From contig JNWL01000034.1 in the NCBI GenBank assembly GCA_000716465.1, positions 4,401-68,400 on the forward strand: a stretch of DNA of 64,000 nt. The letters are read 5' to 3'. This document shows, in pieces, positions 1 through 8,277 of the stretch. The position numbers and the translations under genes were made by a program. How positions within the stretch are numbered: position 1 is the first letter of the stretch; every line of letters starts with the position of its first letter. The notes below the pieces were generated by a model. That model searched no databases. It was not told where the DNA came from and worked only from the letters and a program-made list of their open reading frames with translations. The DNA is from Streptomyces bikiniensis. Lineage in GTDB: Bacteria > Actinomycetota > Actinomycetes > Streptomycetales > Streptomycetaceae.

Positions 1-16
1 ACGACAGGCTCCGCGC

Positions 17-1108
17 ATGAGCCCTGGCCGCAGAGGAAGTCCCGTGCCGCTCGCACACCCCGTCCGCTCCGCCGTGCCGTTCCTCACCGGAGCCCTGCTC
101 CTGACCGCGACGGGCTGCGGCGCGGGGACCACCCCCGCCCCCGACCGGCCCGCGGGCGGCGCCGCCGGGGAGGCGAAGACCGGGTACCCCGTCGTCCTCG
201 ACGACAACTGCGGACGGCCCGTCCGCGTCGAGCGCGCGCCCGAGCGGGCCGTCGCCCTCGACCAGGGCGCGGCGGAGATCATGCTCTCCCTCGGCCTCGC
301 CGACCGCATGGTGGGCACCGGCACCTGGACGGATCCCGTCCTCAAGGGCCTGGAGAAGGAGAACGCCAAGGTCCCGCGCCTCGCCGACCGCTACCCCTCC
401 TTCGAGAAGGTCCTCGACACCGAACCCGACTTCGCCGCCGCCTCCTTCACGTACACCCTCGGCAAGGGCGGCGTGGCGACCCGCGAGCGGTTCGAGGAGC
501 TCGGCGTCCCCACGTACCTCTCGCCCACCGACTGCGTCGGCAAGGACAACGGCGGCGACGGCGACGGCGTCCGCGTCCGGCCGCTCACCATGGAGACGGT
601 CCACGGCGAGATCCGCGACCTGGCCCGGATCTTCGGAGTCCCGGAGCGCGGCGAGAAGCTCGTCGCGGAGCTCAAGGCCCGGGTGACGAAGGCGACTTCG
701 GGTGGAAGCTTCGAGAACGCCACGGTCCTCTACTGGTTCGCCAACTCCGAGGCGCCCTACATGGCGGGCTGCTGCGGCGCCCCCGGCATCGTCTCCCGCG
801 AACTGGGTGCCAAGAACGTCTTCGACGACACCAAGGAGGAGTGGCCCCAGATCAACTGGGAGACCGTCGCCGACCGCGACCCCGACGTCCTCGTCATCGG
901 TGACCTCACCCGCCGCTCGCAGTCGGCCGAGAGCGCCGCCAAGAAGATCGAGTTCCTGGAGTCCGACCCGGTCACCCGCAACATGACCGCGGTGAAGAAC
1001 AAGCGGTACGTGCTGCTCAGCGGCCAGGCGCTCAACCCCACGGTCCGCACCGTCGAGGCCGTCGAGAAGGTGGCGGCGGCCCTCCGCTCGTACGGTCTCG
1101 CCAAGTGA
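17..1108 (+). CDS. ABC importer substrate-binding lipoprotein (class III, FecB/BtuF-like)
   Basis: Captures a metal chelate, siderophore, haem or corrinoid outside the membrane for the permease and ATPase that follow. A hydrophobic signal ends in a lipobox (TATGC) with the lipid-modified Cys at about residue 34. The mature protein has the periplasmic-binding fold expected of this family, with a rigid central helix and no internal repeats. Cysteines occur in NCG, DCVG and CCGAPG contexts, unusual for the family and possibly disulphides. The 363 aa length is normal. The ATG at 17 is near the window edge; a GTG at 44 is an alternative. The stop overlaps the permease start, so the genes are coupled. 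The substrate cannot be told from sequence. Confidence 0.88.
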   Translation: MSPGRRGSPVPLAHPVRSAVPFLTGALLLTATGCGAGTTPAPDRPAGGAAGEAKTGYPVVLDDNCGRPVRVERAPERAVALDQGAAEIMLSLGLADRMVGTGTWTDPVLKGLEKENAKVPRLADRYPSFEKVLDTEPDFAAASFTYTLGKGGVATRERFEELGVPTYLSPTDCVGKDNGGDGDGVRVRPLTMETVHGEIRDLARIFGVPERGEKLVAELKARVTKATSGGSFENATVLYWFANSEAPYMAGCCGAPGIVSRELGAKNVFDDTKEEWPQINWETVADRDPDVLVIGDLTRRSQSAESAAKKIEFLESDPVTRNMTAVKNKRYVLLSGQALNPTVRTVEAVEKVAAALRSYGLAK

Positions 1109-2187
1109 CGCCCACTGCCCCTCCGCCCACTGCCCCTCCGCCCACCGCCCCTCCGGCCGGGGCTTCGGTGCGGAAGGGAGCCGCGGTCCTGCTGGGGACG
1201 GCGGCCGGGCTCGCGCTCCTGGCCGCGTCGATCGCCGTGGCCATCACCATCGGCCCGGCCCGCATCGGCGTCGCCGACGTGTGGGCGACGGTCGCCGCCC
1301 ACCTCGGCGGGGGCGTCCCGGAACTCTCCCCGATCCGGGACGGGATCGTGTGGGACCTGCGGCTTCCCCGCACCCTGCTCGCCGCCGTCTGCGGCGCCGG
1401 CCTCGCCCTCTGCGGCGCGGTGATGCAGTCGCTGCTGCGCAACCCGCTCGCCGACCCCTTCGTCCTGGGCGTCTCCTCCGGCGCCTCGACCGGCGCGGTC
1501 GCGGTCGTCGTCCTCGGTGTCGGCGGGGGAGTGCTCTCCGTCACCGGCGGGGCGTTCCTCGGGGCGGTCTGCTCCTTCGCGCTGGTGCTGCTGCTCAGCC
1601 ACACCCTCGGCGGCTCCACGGACCGCGTGGTCCTCTCCGGGGTCGCCGCCATGCAGCTCTTCTCCGCCCTCACCTCCTTCGTGGTGATGACGGCCGCCGA
1701 CGCGGAGACCACCCGGGGCGTCCTCTTCTGGCTGCTCGGCTCGCTCGCCGGGGCCGGCTGGACCGACGTGTGGGTCTGCCTCGGCGTCCTCGCGGCGGCC
1801 CTGACGACCTGCCTCGGGTACGCGCGGACCCTGGACGCGTTCGCCTTCGGCGAGGAGGCCGCCGCCTCCCTCGGCGTCGCCGTCGCCCGGACCCGGATCG
1901 TCCTCCTCTGCGCCACCGCGCTCCTGACGGCCGCCCTGGTCTCCGCCGCCGGGGCCATCGGCTTCGTCGGGCTCGTCCTGCCGCACGCCGCCCGCGCGCT
2001 CGTCGGCCCCGGGCACACCCGGCTGCTCCCGGTCACCGCCCTGGCCGGAGCCGTCTTCCTCGTCTGGGCCGACACCCTCGCCCGTACCGTCCTCGACCCC
2101 CAGGAGGTCCCGGTGGGCGTGGTCACCTCGCTGATCGGCGTACCGGCCTTCGTCCTGGTCCTCTACCGCACGAGGAGCACGCGATGA
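1105..2187 (+). CDS. FecCD-family iron-chelate/cobalamin ABC permease
   Basis: Integral membrane subunit of the importer. After a short Pro/Thr stretch encoded by a 15-bp triplicated repeat (about 1111-1155), the protein shows many hydrophobic segments and the FecCD hallmarks LRLPRTLLA near residue 85 and NPLADPFVLG near residue 115, followed by the Gly-rich SSGAS loop. The C-terminal GFVGLVLPHAAR is the motif that contacts the ATPase. It starts with GTG inside the stop of the binding protein and its own stop overlaps the ATPase start, so the three genes form one translationally coupled unit. Specificity is unknown. Confidence 0.92.
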   Translation: MTPTAPPPTAPPPTAPPAGASVRKGAAVLLGTAAGLALLAASIAVAITIGPARIGVADVWATVAAHLGGGVPELSPIRDGIVWDLRLPRTLLAAVCGAGLALCGAVMQSLLRNPLADPFVLGVSSGASTGAVAVVVLGVGGGVLSVTGGAFLGAVCSFALVLLLSHTLGGSTDRVVLSGVAAMQLFSALTSFVVMTAADAETTRGVLFWLLGSLAGAGWTDVWVCLGVLAAALTTCLGYARTLDAFAFGEEAAASLGVAVARTRIVLLCATALLTAALVSAAGAIGFVGLVLPHAARALVGPGHTRLLPVTALAGAVFLVWADTLARTVLDPQEVPVGVVTSLIGVPAFVLVLYRTRSTR

Positions 2188-3065
2188 CCCCCACCCGCGA
2201 GGACACGGGCCTGCGCGCCGACCGGGTCTCGCGCACCGCCGGCGGCACCCTCGTCCTGGACGGCGTCGGCATCGCCCCGGTCCCCGGCACCGTCACCGGC
2301 CTCCTCGGCCCCAACGGCTCCGGCAAGTCCACGCTCCTGCGCCTGCTCGCCGGCGTCCTCGCCCCCGACTCCGGGACCGTCACCCTCGACGGCGAGCCCC
2401 TTGCCGGGCTGGGCCGCAGGACCGTCGCCCGGCGCCTCGCCACGGTCGAGCAGCAGTCCGACACGCAGACCGACCTGACCGTCCTCGACGTCGTACGGCT
2501 CGGCCGCGTCCCGCACCGCAGGGCCTGGACCCCGCCCTCGGTGGCGGACGAGGCCGCCGTCCGCTCCGCCCTCGCCCGCACCGGCCTCGCCGACCGGGCC
2601 CGCCAGCCCTGGCGGACCCTCTCCGGCGGCGAGCGCCAGCGCGTCCAGATCGCCCGCGCCCTCGCCCAGGAGCCGCGCGAGCTCCTCCTGGACGAGCCCA
2701 CCAACCACCTCGACGTCCAGCACCAGCTGGACCTCATGGAACTCGTCTCGGGCCTGCGCCTCACGGCCGTCGTCGCCCTGCACGACCTGAACCTCGCGGC
2801 GATGTACTGCGAGCGGTTGGTGGTCCTCTCCGGCGGACGCGTCGTGGCCGCCGGCACGCCGGACGAGGTGCTCACCGAGGAGCTGATCGCGGACGTCTAC
2901 CGGGTCCGGGCCGCCGTGACGCACCCGGACCCCGGCGGCCGCCCCCACGTCCGCTTCCTGGGGACGGCCGGGCCGCCCTACTCCCCTTCGCCGGGCTCCG
3001 GCGCCAGCGCGTCCATGAAGGAGCTGACCGAGAACACCGCGCGCCCGGGACCGGCCGGACCGTAG
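2184..3065 (+). CDS. ABC transporter ATP-binding protein (FepC/BtuD-like)
   Basis: Energises the FecCD-type importer. Walker A is GPNGSGKST near residue 45, the signature is LSGGERQ, and Walker B is LLLDEPTNHLD; the H-loop lies in VALHDLN. The ATG at 2184 overlaps the permease stop. At 293 aa it is slightly long: the last about 30 residues are Pro/Gly-rich and lie opposite the 3' end of the radical SAM gene, so the two genes overlap tail to tail by 88 bp. The tail looks like read-through of a lost stop rather than a domain. Confidence 0.92.
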   Translation: MTPTREDTGLRADRVSRTAGGTLVLDGVGIAPVPGTVTGLLGPNGSGKSTLLRLLAGVLAPDSGTVTLDGEPLAGLGRRTVARRLATVEQQSDTQTDLTVLDVVRLGRVPHRRAWTPPSVADEAAVRSALARTGLADRARQPWRTLSGGERQRVQIARALAQEPRELLLDEPTNHLDVQHQLDLMELVSGLRLTAVVALHDLNLAAMYCERLVVLSGGRVVAAGTPDEVLTEELIADVYRVRAAVTHPDPGGRPHVRFLGTAGPPYSPSPGSGASASMKELTENTARPGPAGP

Positions 3066-4309
3066 CCGGGCGGGGCGGTCAGGTCGTTCTCCCGGAGCGT
3101 CTCCGTGTACGCCTCCAGGAGCCGCAGGTGGTACTCCAGCGGGGCGCCGTCCGGGTTCTCGCGGCCCAGCGGCGTCGTCGGCTCCGGGCACCAGGTGGTG
3201 AACCGGGGCGTGATCCCGCGCGACATGAAGAACCGCAGCCCCTCCCGCGTGGAGGCGATCGCCTCGTCCACGGTCAGGAAGCCCGAGGGGCGCGCCATCT
3301 CGACCCCGGCGACGAAGTTCGGGATGACGTTGCGCGGCCCGAAGACCTCCGCCGAGTCCAGGATGCGGCGGTGCCACTCGTCCCGGCCGATGTAGCGCTC
3401 CTTGCCGGGGCAGTACAGCTCGAACAGGCGCCGGTCCCACACCTCGTAGTTCGGGTGGTAGATCCGGATGCCGTAGTCGTGGAACCGCCGCACGTCCTCC
3501 TTGGGCAGGGCCTGCGCGACGACCTTGCCGATCCAGCGGCCCGGGAAGCGCTTCTCGATCGCCTGCGCGTACTGCCCGTAGAAGTCGGCCTCGTCCTTGC
3601 CGCCGACCTTCGAGGTGACGGCCCCGCCGGTCAGGGTGTACGCGGTCGAGGCGCGGGCCGTGTCGTGCCGGTCGATGATCTCCAGGGCCTCCAGGACCTC
3701 GTCCACCGGCTTCACCCCGGTGTACGGGCGGCCCGCCGCCTTGTGCTGGCGCCAGTTGTGGTTGATGTCGCAGTACTGGCACTCCTCCTTGGCGCCGAAG
3801 TACTGGCACACCCGGAAGACCGTCAGGTAGATCAGATAGCCCCACTGGATCGTCGGCGCCACCTCCATCACGGACTTGCCGTTCGACAGCGGGTGCCGGT
3901 AGTACTCCGGCATCGGCGGCAGGCCGACGTCCGCGATCCGCGCCCCGTCCAGGAACAGCGCGAGGGCCCCGTCGGCGTCCGGCGCGACCCGGTACGGCGA
4001 GGACGGGTTGACCCGCACCGACACCACCGTGCGGCGCAGCCCGTACGGGCCGCCGGTCAGCACGATCTCCTCCGGCGGGCGGTTCAGGGCCGCCTCCCCG
4101 AGCTCGGGCAGCGTCCGGTGGTCGAAGGAGAAGATGAAGTACGACTTCGGCTTCACCTCACCCCCTTCGTTGCCGGACAGGGCGGAGGGGTCGAAGGCGA
4201 CCCCTCCGCGCAGCAGGTCCTCCTTGAGCACGGCCTCCCGGGGGATCCCCGGGAAGCGCTCCATGAGGGACTCCACGACGGACGTACGGGTGGGTGCGAC
4301 GCTGGACAC
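2978..4309 (-). CDS. Radical SAM enzyme with atypical CX8CX2C cluster motif
   Basis: A 443-aa protein that I assign to the radical SAM superfamily from three cysteines spaced CX8CX2C (CQYFGAKEECQYC, near residue 175), followed by DIN and a TIM-barrel-like pattern (TLTGGAVTS as a GGE-like strand; FVAGVEMARPSGF). The usual motif is CX3CX2C, so this belongs to a variant subfamily that I cannot name. The N-terminal 150 residues are a separate region of unknown role. I chose the GTG at 4309 because GGAG lies 7 bases upstream. Later cysteines (YCPGKE, TWCPEPTT) could bind an auxiliary cluster. The gene ends inside the ABC ATPase gene. Substrate and pathway are unknown. Confidence 0.75.
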   Translation of the reverse strand: MSSVAPTRTSVVESLMERFPGIPREAVLKEDLLRGGVAFDPSALSGNEGGEVKPKSYFIFSFDHRTLPELGEAALNRPPEEIVLTGGPYGLRRTVVSVRVNPSSPYRVAPDADGALALFLDGARIADVGLPPMPEYYRHPLSNGKSVMEVAPTIQWGYLIYLTVFRVCQYFGAKEECQYCDINHNWRQHKAAGRPYTGVKPVDEVLEALEIIDRHDTARASTAYTLTGGAVTSKVGGKDEADFYGQYAQAIEKRFPGRWIGKVVAQALPKEDVRRFHDYGIRIYHPNYEVWDRRLFELYCPGKERYIGRDEWHRRILDSAEVFGPRNVIPNFVAGVEMARPSGFLTVDEAIASTREGLRFFMSRGITPRFTTWCPEPTTPLGRENPDGAPLEYHLRLLEAYTETLRENDLTAPPGYGPAGPGRAVFSVSSFMDALAPEPGEGE

Positions 4310-4376
4310 AGGCGGATCTCCGGAGGTGAGGGGCTTGGTCTGTTCTTCGTCTTCGGCGGTCTGCGGCTGAGTGGGA

Positions 4377-4742
4377 CTAACCGACGAGGGCGTCGAGCCG
4401 TTCGATGATCCTGCGGAGTTCGCGGGCGCCGCGAGGCGACATCGCCCGGAGCACGCCGTCGAGCAGGGCACGGCCTTCGAGGGGGTCGCCGCAGCAGTAC
4501 CAGTGCACGTTGCCGAACTCGTCGTCGTGCCAGAGCTCGCGCTCGGGGCGGTGGACGTGGTCCTTCCACATGCGCAGTGCCGCGCTGGTGTCTCCCGGCT
4601 GGAGGTAGTTTCGCGTGCGTTCGAGGCGAACGATTTCGGACAGCGCTCGCGGTGAGAGGCGGTCGACGGCCGGCCTCGAGCGCCGTGAGTGCTGTCGGCC
4701 CGGGATGCCGGCCCGGATGCGTCCTGGCCGTCTACGCGGCAT
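4377..4742 (-). CDS. Small protein of unknown function upstream of the radical SAM gene
   Basis: 121 aa, no recognised family. The first 30 residues are Arg-rich and may not be translated. The rest is a compact acidic/basic domain containing VRLERTRNYLQ, MWKDHVHRPERELWHDDEFGNVHWYCCG and a helical C-terminus ending ERLDALVG. Third-position GC and the ordered residue mix over about 4377-4660 support a real gene. It is 67 bp upstream of the radical SAM start on the same strand, so the two could be co-transcribed. The start is uncertain. No function can be given. Confidence 0.5.
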   Translation of the reverse strand: MPRRRPGRIRAGIPGRQHSRRSRPAVDRLSPRALSEIVRLERTRNYLQPGDTSAALRMWKDHVHRPERELWHDDEFGNVHWYCCGDPLEGRALLDGVLRAMSPRGARELRRIIERLDALVG

Positions 4743-5340
4743 GGACCTTTCGGTTGGTCATCATGCCGTACATGGTGCCACGAGCTCGGACGGCGCCTCG
4801 AACGGGTTCGCTCCTCCGGGTCTTCGCCGGACGTGGGGACCGCCTTCGTCCGGTCGTGTGCTCGGGCCGAGGAACACGCGCGACCGCGACGAAGGCGGTG
4901 GCGGCCGCCGTGCCTGCGGAGTCGTCGGCGCGGGTGGTCGCGGTCGTGGCTCCCGCCCGTGTGCGGTTTCACCGGCTTCCGGCGCCGGGGTCCGCGGCGG
5001 GAGCGGACGGGCGGGACGCCTCGCGCGAGCGGTTCCGGGCGGGCCGGCGGCACTGCGTCCGGCACATGTTCCTGTAGGAGAGCGCCGCCGCACGCGGCTA
5101 CTGCGTGATCGAGTAGCCCCGCCGGACGAATGCGTAGTGCCCCCGGCGGCCCGTGCCCGGGTGTCCTGCCGCCCGCGTCCCCGGCGAACGGACGCCGCGC
5201 ACCCCGGGACCGACGGGCCGGGACGCGGCGGGGCGGCTCACCCCCGTCGCCGTGGCTGCGCGGTACGGAACGGAGCGTCGCACCGCGCCCCCGCCGCCGG
5301 CAGCGGCCGAGGCGGTCGTGCCCGGGAGCGGGCGGGGCGG
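4743..5340. other. Intergenic stretch without a supported gene
   Basis: About 600 bp between the small unknown gene and the AfsR-type regulator. All six frames give only short or Arg/Pro/Ala-rich translations without coding-like codon structure. I saw no RNA gene or terminator here. GC bias is more irregular than in flanking genes, as in decayed sequence. Confidence 0.5.
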
Positions 5341-8181
5341 TCAGGCGCGGGGGACGAGGTCCAGTTCGGCCAGCGCGGCCGCGGCGTCGGCGGCGTGGTC
5401 GGGGGAGGGGCTCTTGGCCAGCGCCCGGTTCAGGTGGCGGCGGGCGGCCTCCCGGTCGCCGCGCATCCGGGCGGCCAGTCCCAGACCGATCTCCGCGCGC
5501 ACCTCGCCCCGGCCGTAGGCCCGTTCGCCCGACACGGACAGCGCGCGTTCGTACAGCTCCGTCGCCTGCCGGGCACGGCCGGCCGCCAGGGCGGTCCTGC
5601 CGAGCCAGGTCAGGGTCTCGACGACCTCGGTCCACAGCCCGAGCTCCTCGGCGACCAACAGCCCCGCCCGGTGCAGCCGCTCGGCCCGGACCCGGTCCCC
5701 TTCGCGCTCGGCCGCCAGCGCCAGCGCCCGGGTGGCCCGCAACTGCCCCCAGCGGTCGCCCACCTCCTGGAACAGCGCGGCGCCCAGCTCCGCCCGGTCG
5801 TGGTCCCCGGCCGGGTCGTTGCCCGCCAGTTCCACCAGCGCCGCCGCCTCGCCCCAGCGGTCCCGGGCTGCCCGCGCGCCGGCCAGGCTCGCCCTCACCA
5901 ACCGCAGCCCCTCGGACCGGAGGCCCTGCCCGAGCAGGCCGGTGCCGACGAACCACTGCAACCGGGCGCGCAGCACCGGGTCGCCGATCCCTGACGCCGG
6001 GTCCTCGTCCGCCGCGACGGCCGGCTCCGCGTCCACCGAGGAGGTGCGCAGCTCGATGCCGGTCAGCCAGGCCCGCGCCGCCGGCCGAGCCCCCGCGTCG
6101 GCCCCGTCGTCGACGGCCAGTGCCGTCTGGAGCGACCTGCGGGCCTCGGTGAGCCGTCCCCGAAGGAACCAGTACCAGCTCAGCGCGTTCACCAGCCGCA
6201 CCGCGCACCCCGGGGCACCGCCGGCCGCGGCGAACTCCAGGGCGCGTCGCAGGTTCACGGTCTCCGCGTCCAGCCGCTCCAGGCAGCGGCGCTGCTCCGG
6301 GCCTCGCAGCAGCTCGCTCTCCCGCTCCGCCGCCTCGGTGTGCCGGCGCACGAAGCGAGCCCGGACGGCGGCCTCCTCCCCGGCCTCCGCCAGGCGCTCG
6401 CCGCAGTACGCGGCCACCGACTCCAGCAGGCGGAACCGATCTCCCTCCCGCACCACCAGCGAGCGGTCCACCAGCCGGGACAACAGGTCCGGCACCCGCT
6501 CCGGGCCGAGGTCCGCACCGGCGCAGACCGCCTCGGCGAACCGAAGGGTGCAGCCGTCCGCGTGCACGGCCAGCCGCCGCAGCACGGTCCGCTCGTCCGG
6601 GGAGAGCAGCTGCCAGCTCCAGTCGAGCATGCTGCGCAGCGTCTGCTGGCGCGCAGGGAGGCCCCGCACCCGGGCCGCCGGCGGGGTGAGCCGGTCCTCC
6701 AGGCAGGCGGCGAGCTCGTCAGGGCTCAGGGTCCGCAGCCGAGGCGCCATCAGTTCCAGCGCGAGCGGAATGCCGTCCAGGCGACGGCAGATGGCGGCCA
6801 CCGCCGCCGCGTTGCCCGCGTCGAGGGCGAAGCCGGGCGCCGCCGCGGCCGCCCGCTCCACGAACAGCTCGACGGCGCCGGACCGGGCCACCGCCTCCGC
6901 GTCGGCACGCTCCGGCAGTGCCAGCGGCGGCACCGGGTGCACCAGCTCGCCGGGGACGTCGAGGGCCTGCTGGCTGGTGACGAGCAGGTGCCCGGCGGGG
7001 ACCGCCGACAGCAGGGCCCCGGCGAGCACGGCCACCGGCTCGACCAGGTGCTCGCAGTTGTCCAGCAGGACCAGCAGCTCCTTGCCGGCAACCGCCCGGC
7101 ACAGCCAGCCCACCAGGTCGTCCAGGTCCGGCTCGGTCGCCGCGGTGTCGCACAGGCCCAGGGTCGTGATGACCCGCTCGGCGACGTCGTCGTGGTCCGC
7201 CGCGGCGCTCAGACCGGCCAGTTCCACCAGCCACACGCCGTCGGCGAACCGCTCGGACAGGTCGCGCGCCGCGGCGATCGCCAGCCGCGTCTTGCCCACG
7301 CCGCCCAGACCGGTGAGCGTGACCAGACGGGTCCTGGTGCCCGGGCTCAGCAGGGCGCGCACCCGCTCGACCGCCGAACGCCGGCCGATCAGCGGCGTCA
7401 GCGGCGTGGGGAGGTTGGTGCGACGGGACGGCGCCGCTGCGACCGGCGCGGCCAGCTCCGGTTCCTGACGCAGCATCGCCTCGTGCAGGGCGGAGACCTC
7501 CGGCCCGGGCGACACCCCCAGCTCCTCGACCAGCCGACGCCGCAGCTCCTGGAAACCGTGGAGCGCCTCGCCCTGCCGCCCGGCCCGGTACAGCGCGCGC
7601 ATGTGAGCCATCCGCAGCCGTTCGCGCAGCGGGTGCCGGGCCACCAGTTCGCCCAGCTCCGCCGCCAGCGCAGGGTGCTCGCCCAGCACCAGCCGCACCT
7701 CGGCCTGGTCCTCGACGACGCTCAGGCGCAGCTCCTCCAGCCGGGCGACCTCGGCGCGGACGAACAGCGACTCGGCGACGTCGGCGTAGGCCGGGCCCCG
7801 CCACAGCGCGAGCGCCTCGGCGAACAGGCCCGCCCGTGCCGAGGGCTCGCGGCGCCCGCGGGCCCGCTCGACCAGCTCCTGGAAGCGGGCCGCGTCCAGC
7901 GCGCCGTCGGGCATCACGAGCCGGTAGCCGGCGGGCTCCCGGACCACCCGCTCCCTGCCCAGCACCCGGCGGAGCTGGGAGACCTTGGTCTGCAGGGTGT
8001 TGGCCGAGCCGCCGGGCGGATTGCCCGCCCACAGGTCGTCGATCAGGCGGTCGGCCGGCACCGGCCCCCCGCCGTGCACCAACAGGTCCGCCAGCAGGGC
8101 GCGCACCTTGGCCTCGGGAACCTTGACCGGCCGCCCCTCGGCGTCCCAGACGGCCAGCGGGCCGAGCACCCCGTAACGCAT
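5341..8181 (-). CDS. AfsR/SARP-family transcriptional regulator (BTAD + NB-ARC + TPR)
   Basis: A 946-aa regulator. Residues 1-95 form an OmpR-like winged helix (VLGPLAVWD, then LQTKVSQLRRVLG). Residues 95-245 are the BTAD bacterial transcriptional activation domain (RFQELVERAR, ALYRAGRQGEAL). A STAND ATPase follows with Walker A GLGGVGKT near residue 300, Walker B LLVLLDNCEH and RRLDGIPLALEL. The last 300 residues are TPR-like helices. This architecture is that of AfsR-type switches that usually control secondary metabolism or export. The ATG at 8181 is followed directly by the conserved domain. It is divergent from the MFS pump 96 bp away, which is the likely target. Confidence 0.9.
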   Translation of the reverse strand: MRYGVLGPLAVWDAEGRPVKVPEAKVRALLADLLVHGGGPVPADRLIDDLWAGNPPGGSANTLQTKVSQLRRVLGRERVVREPAGYRLVMPDGALDAARFQELVERARGRREPSARAGLFAEALALWRGPAYADVAESLFVRAEVARLEELRLSVVEDQAEVRLVLGEHPALAAELGELVARHPLRERLRMAHMRALYRAGRQGEALHGFQELRRRLVEELGVSPGPEVSALHEAMLRQEPELAAPVAAAPSRRTNLPTPLTPLIGRRSAVERVRALLSPGTRTRLVTLTGLGGVGKTRLAIAAARDLSERFADGVWLVELAGLSAAADHDDVAERVITTLGLCDTAATEPDLDDLVGWLCRAVAGKELLVLLDNCEHLVEPVAVLAGALLSAVPAGHLLVTSQQALDVPGELVHPVPPLALPERADAEAVARSGAVELFVERAAAAAPGFALDAGNAAAVAAICRRLDGIPLALELMAPRLRTLSPDELAACLEDRLTPPAARVRGLPARQQTLRSMLDWSWQLLSPDERTVLRRLAVHADGCTLRFAEAVCAGADLGPERVPDLLSRLVDRSLVVREGDRFRLLESVAAYCGERLAEAGEEAAVRARFVRRHTEAAERESELLRGPEQRRCLERLDAETVNLRRALEFAAAGGAPGCAVRLVNALSWYWFLRGRLTEARRSLQTALAVDDGADAGARPAARAWLTGIELRTSSVDAEPAVAADEDPASGIGDPVLRARLQWFVGTGLLGQGLRSEGLRLVRASLAGARAARDRWGEAAALVELAGNDPAGDHDRAELGAALFQEVGDRWGQLRATRALALAAEREGDRVRAERLHRAGLLVAEELGLWTEVVETLTWLGRTALAAGRARQATELYERALSVSGERAYGRGEVRAEIGLGLAARMRGDREAARRHLNRALAKSPSPDHAADAAAALAELDLVPRA

Positions 8182-8277
8182 GCCCGCAGTGTATCTCCGG
8201 GCGACCCTCAGGAAATCGTGCGTGACCGTCTGCATCGTGGCCCCGAACGTTCTCGGACGGAGACCATGGGGAGTTCC
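8182..8277. promoter_or_regulatory. Divergent promoter region between AfsR-type regulator and MFS pump
   Basis: A 96-bp spacer serving two outward-facing genes. SARP proteins bind direct repeats near the -35 box of their targets, so regulation of the pump from this space is expected, but I cannot point to a convincing repeat pair. A GGGGAG Shine-Dalgarno sequence at the right end selects the pump start at 8278 over an ATG at 8266. Confidence 0.45.

Noticed and set aside
4732-4773. A 13-residue reading frame (MYGMMTNRKVHAA) upstream of the small gene at 4377, considered as a precursor peptide for the radical SAM enzyme
   Set aside because: No ribosome site, no core with modifiable pattern, and it overlaps the possible start of the next gene. 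Short frames like this occur by chance.
4743-5340. Plus-strand frame of 166 codons across the gap as a gene
   Set aside because: No motif, mixed codon positions and Arg/Ala/Val-rich content; it also overlaps the small gene on the opposite strand.
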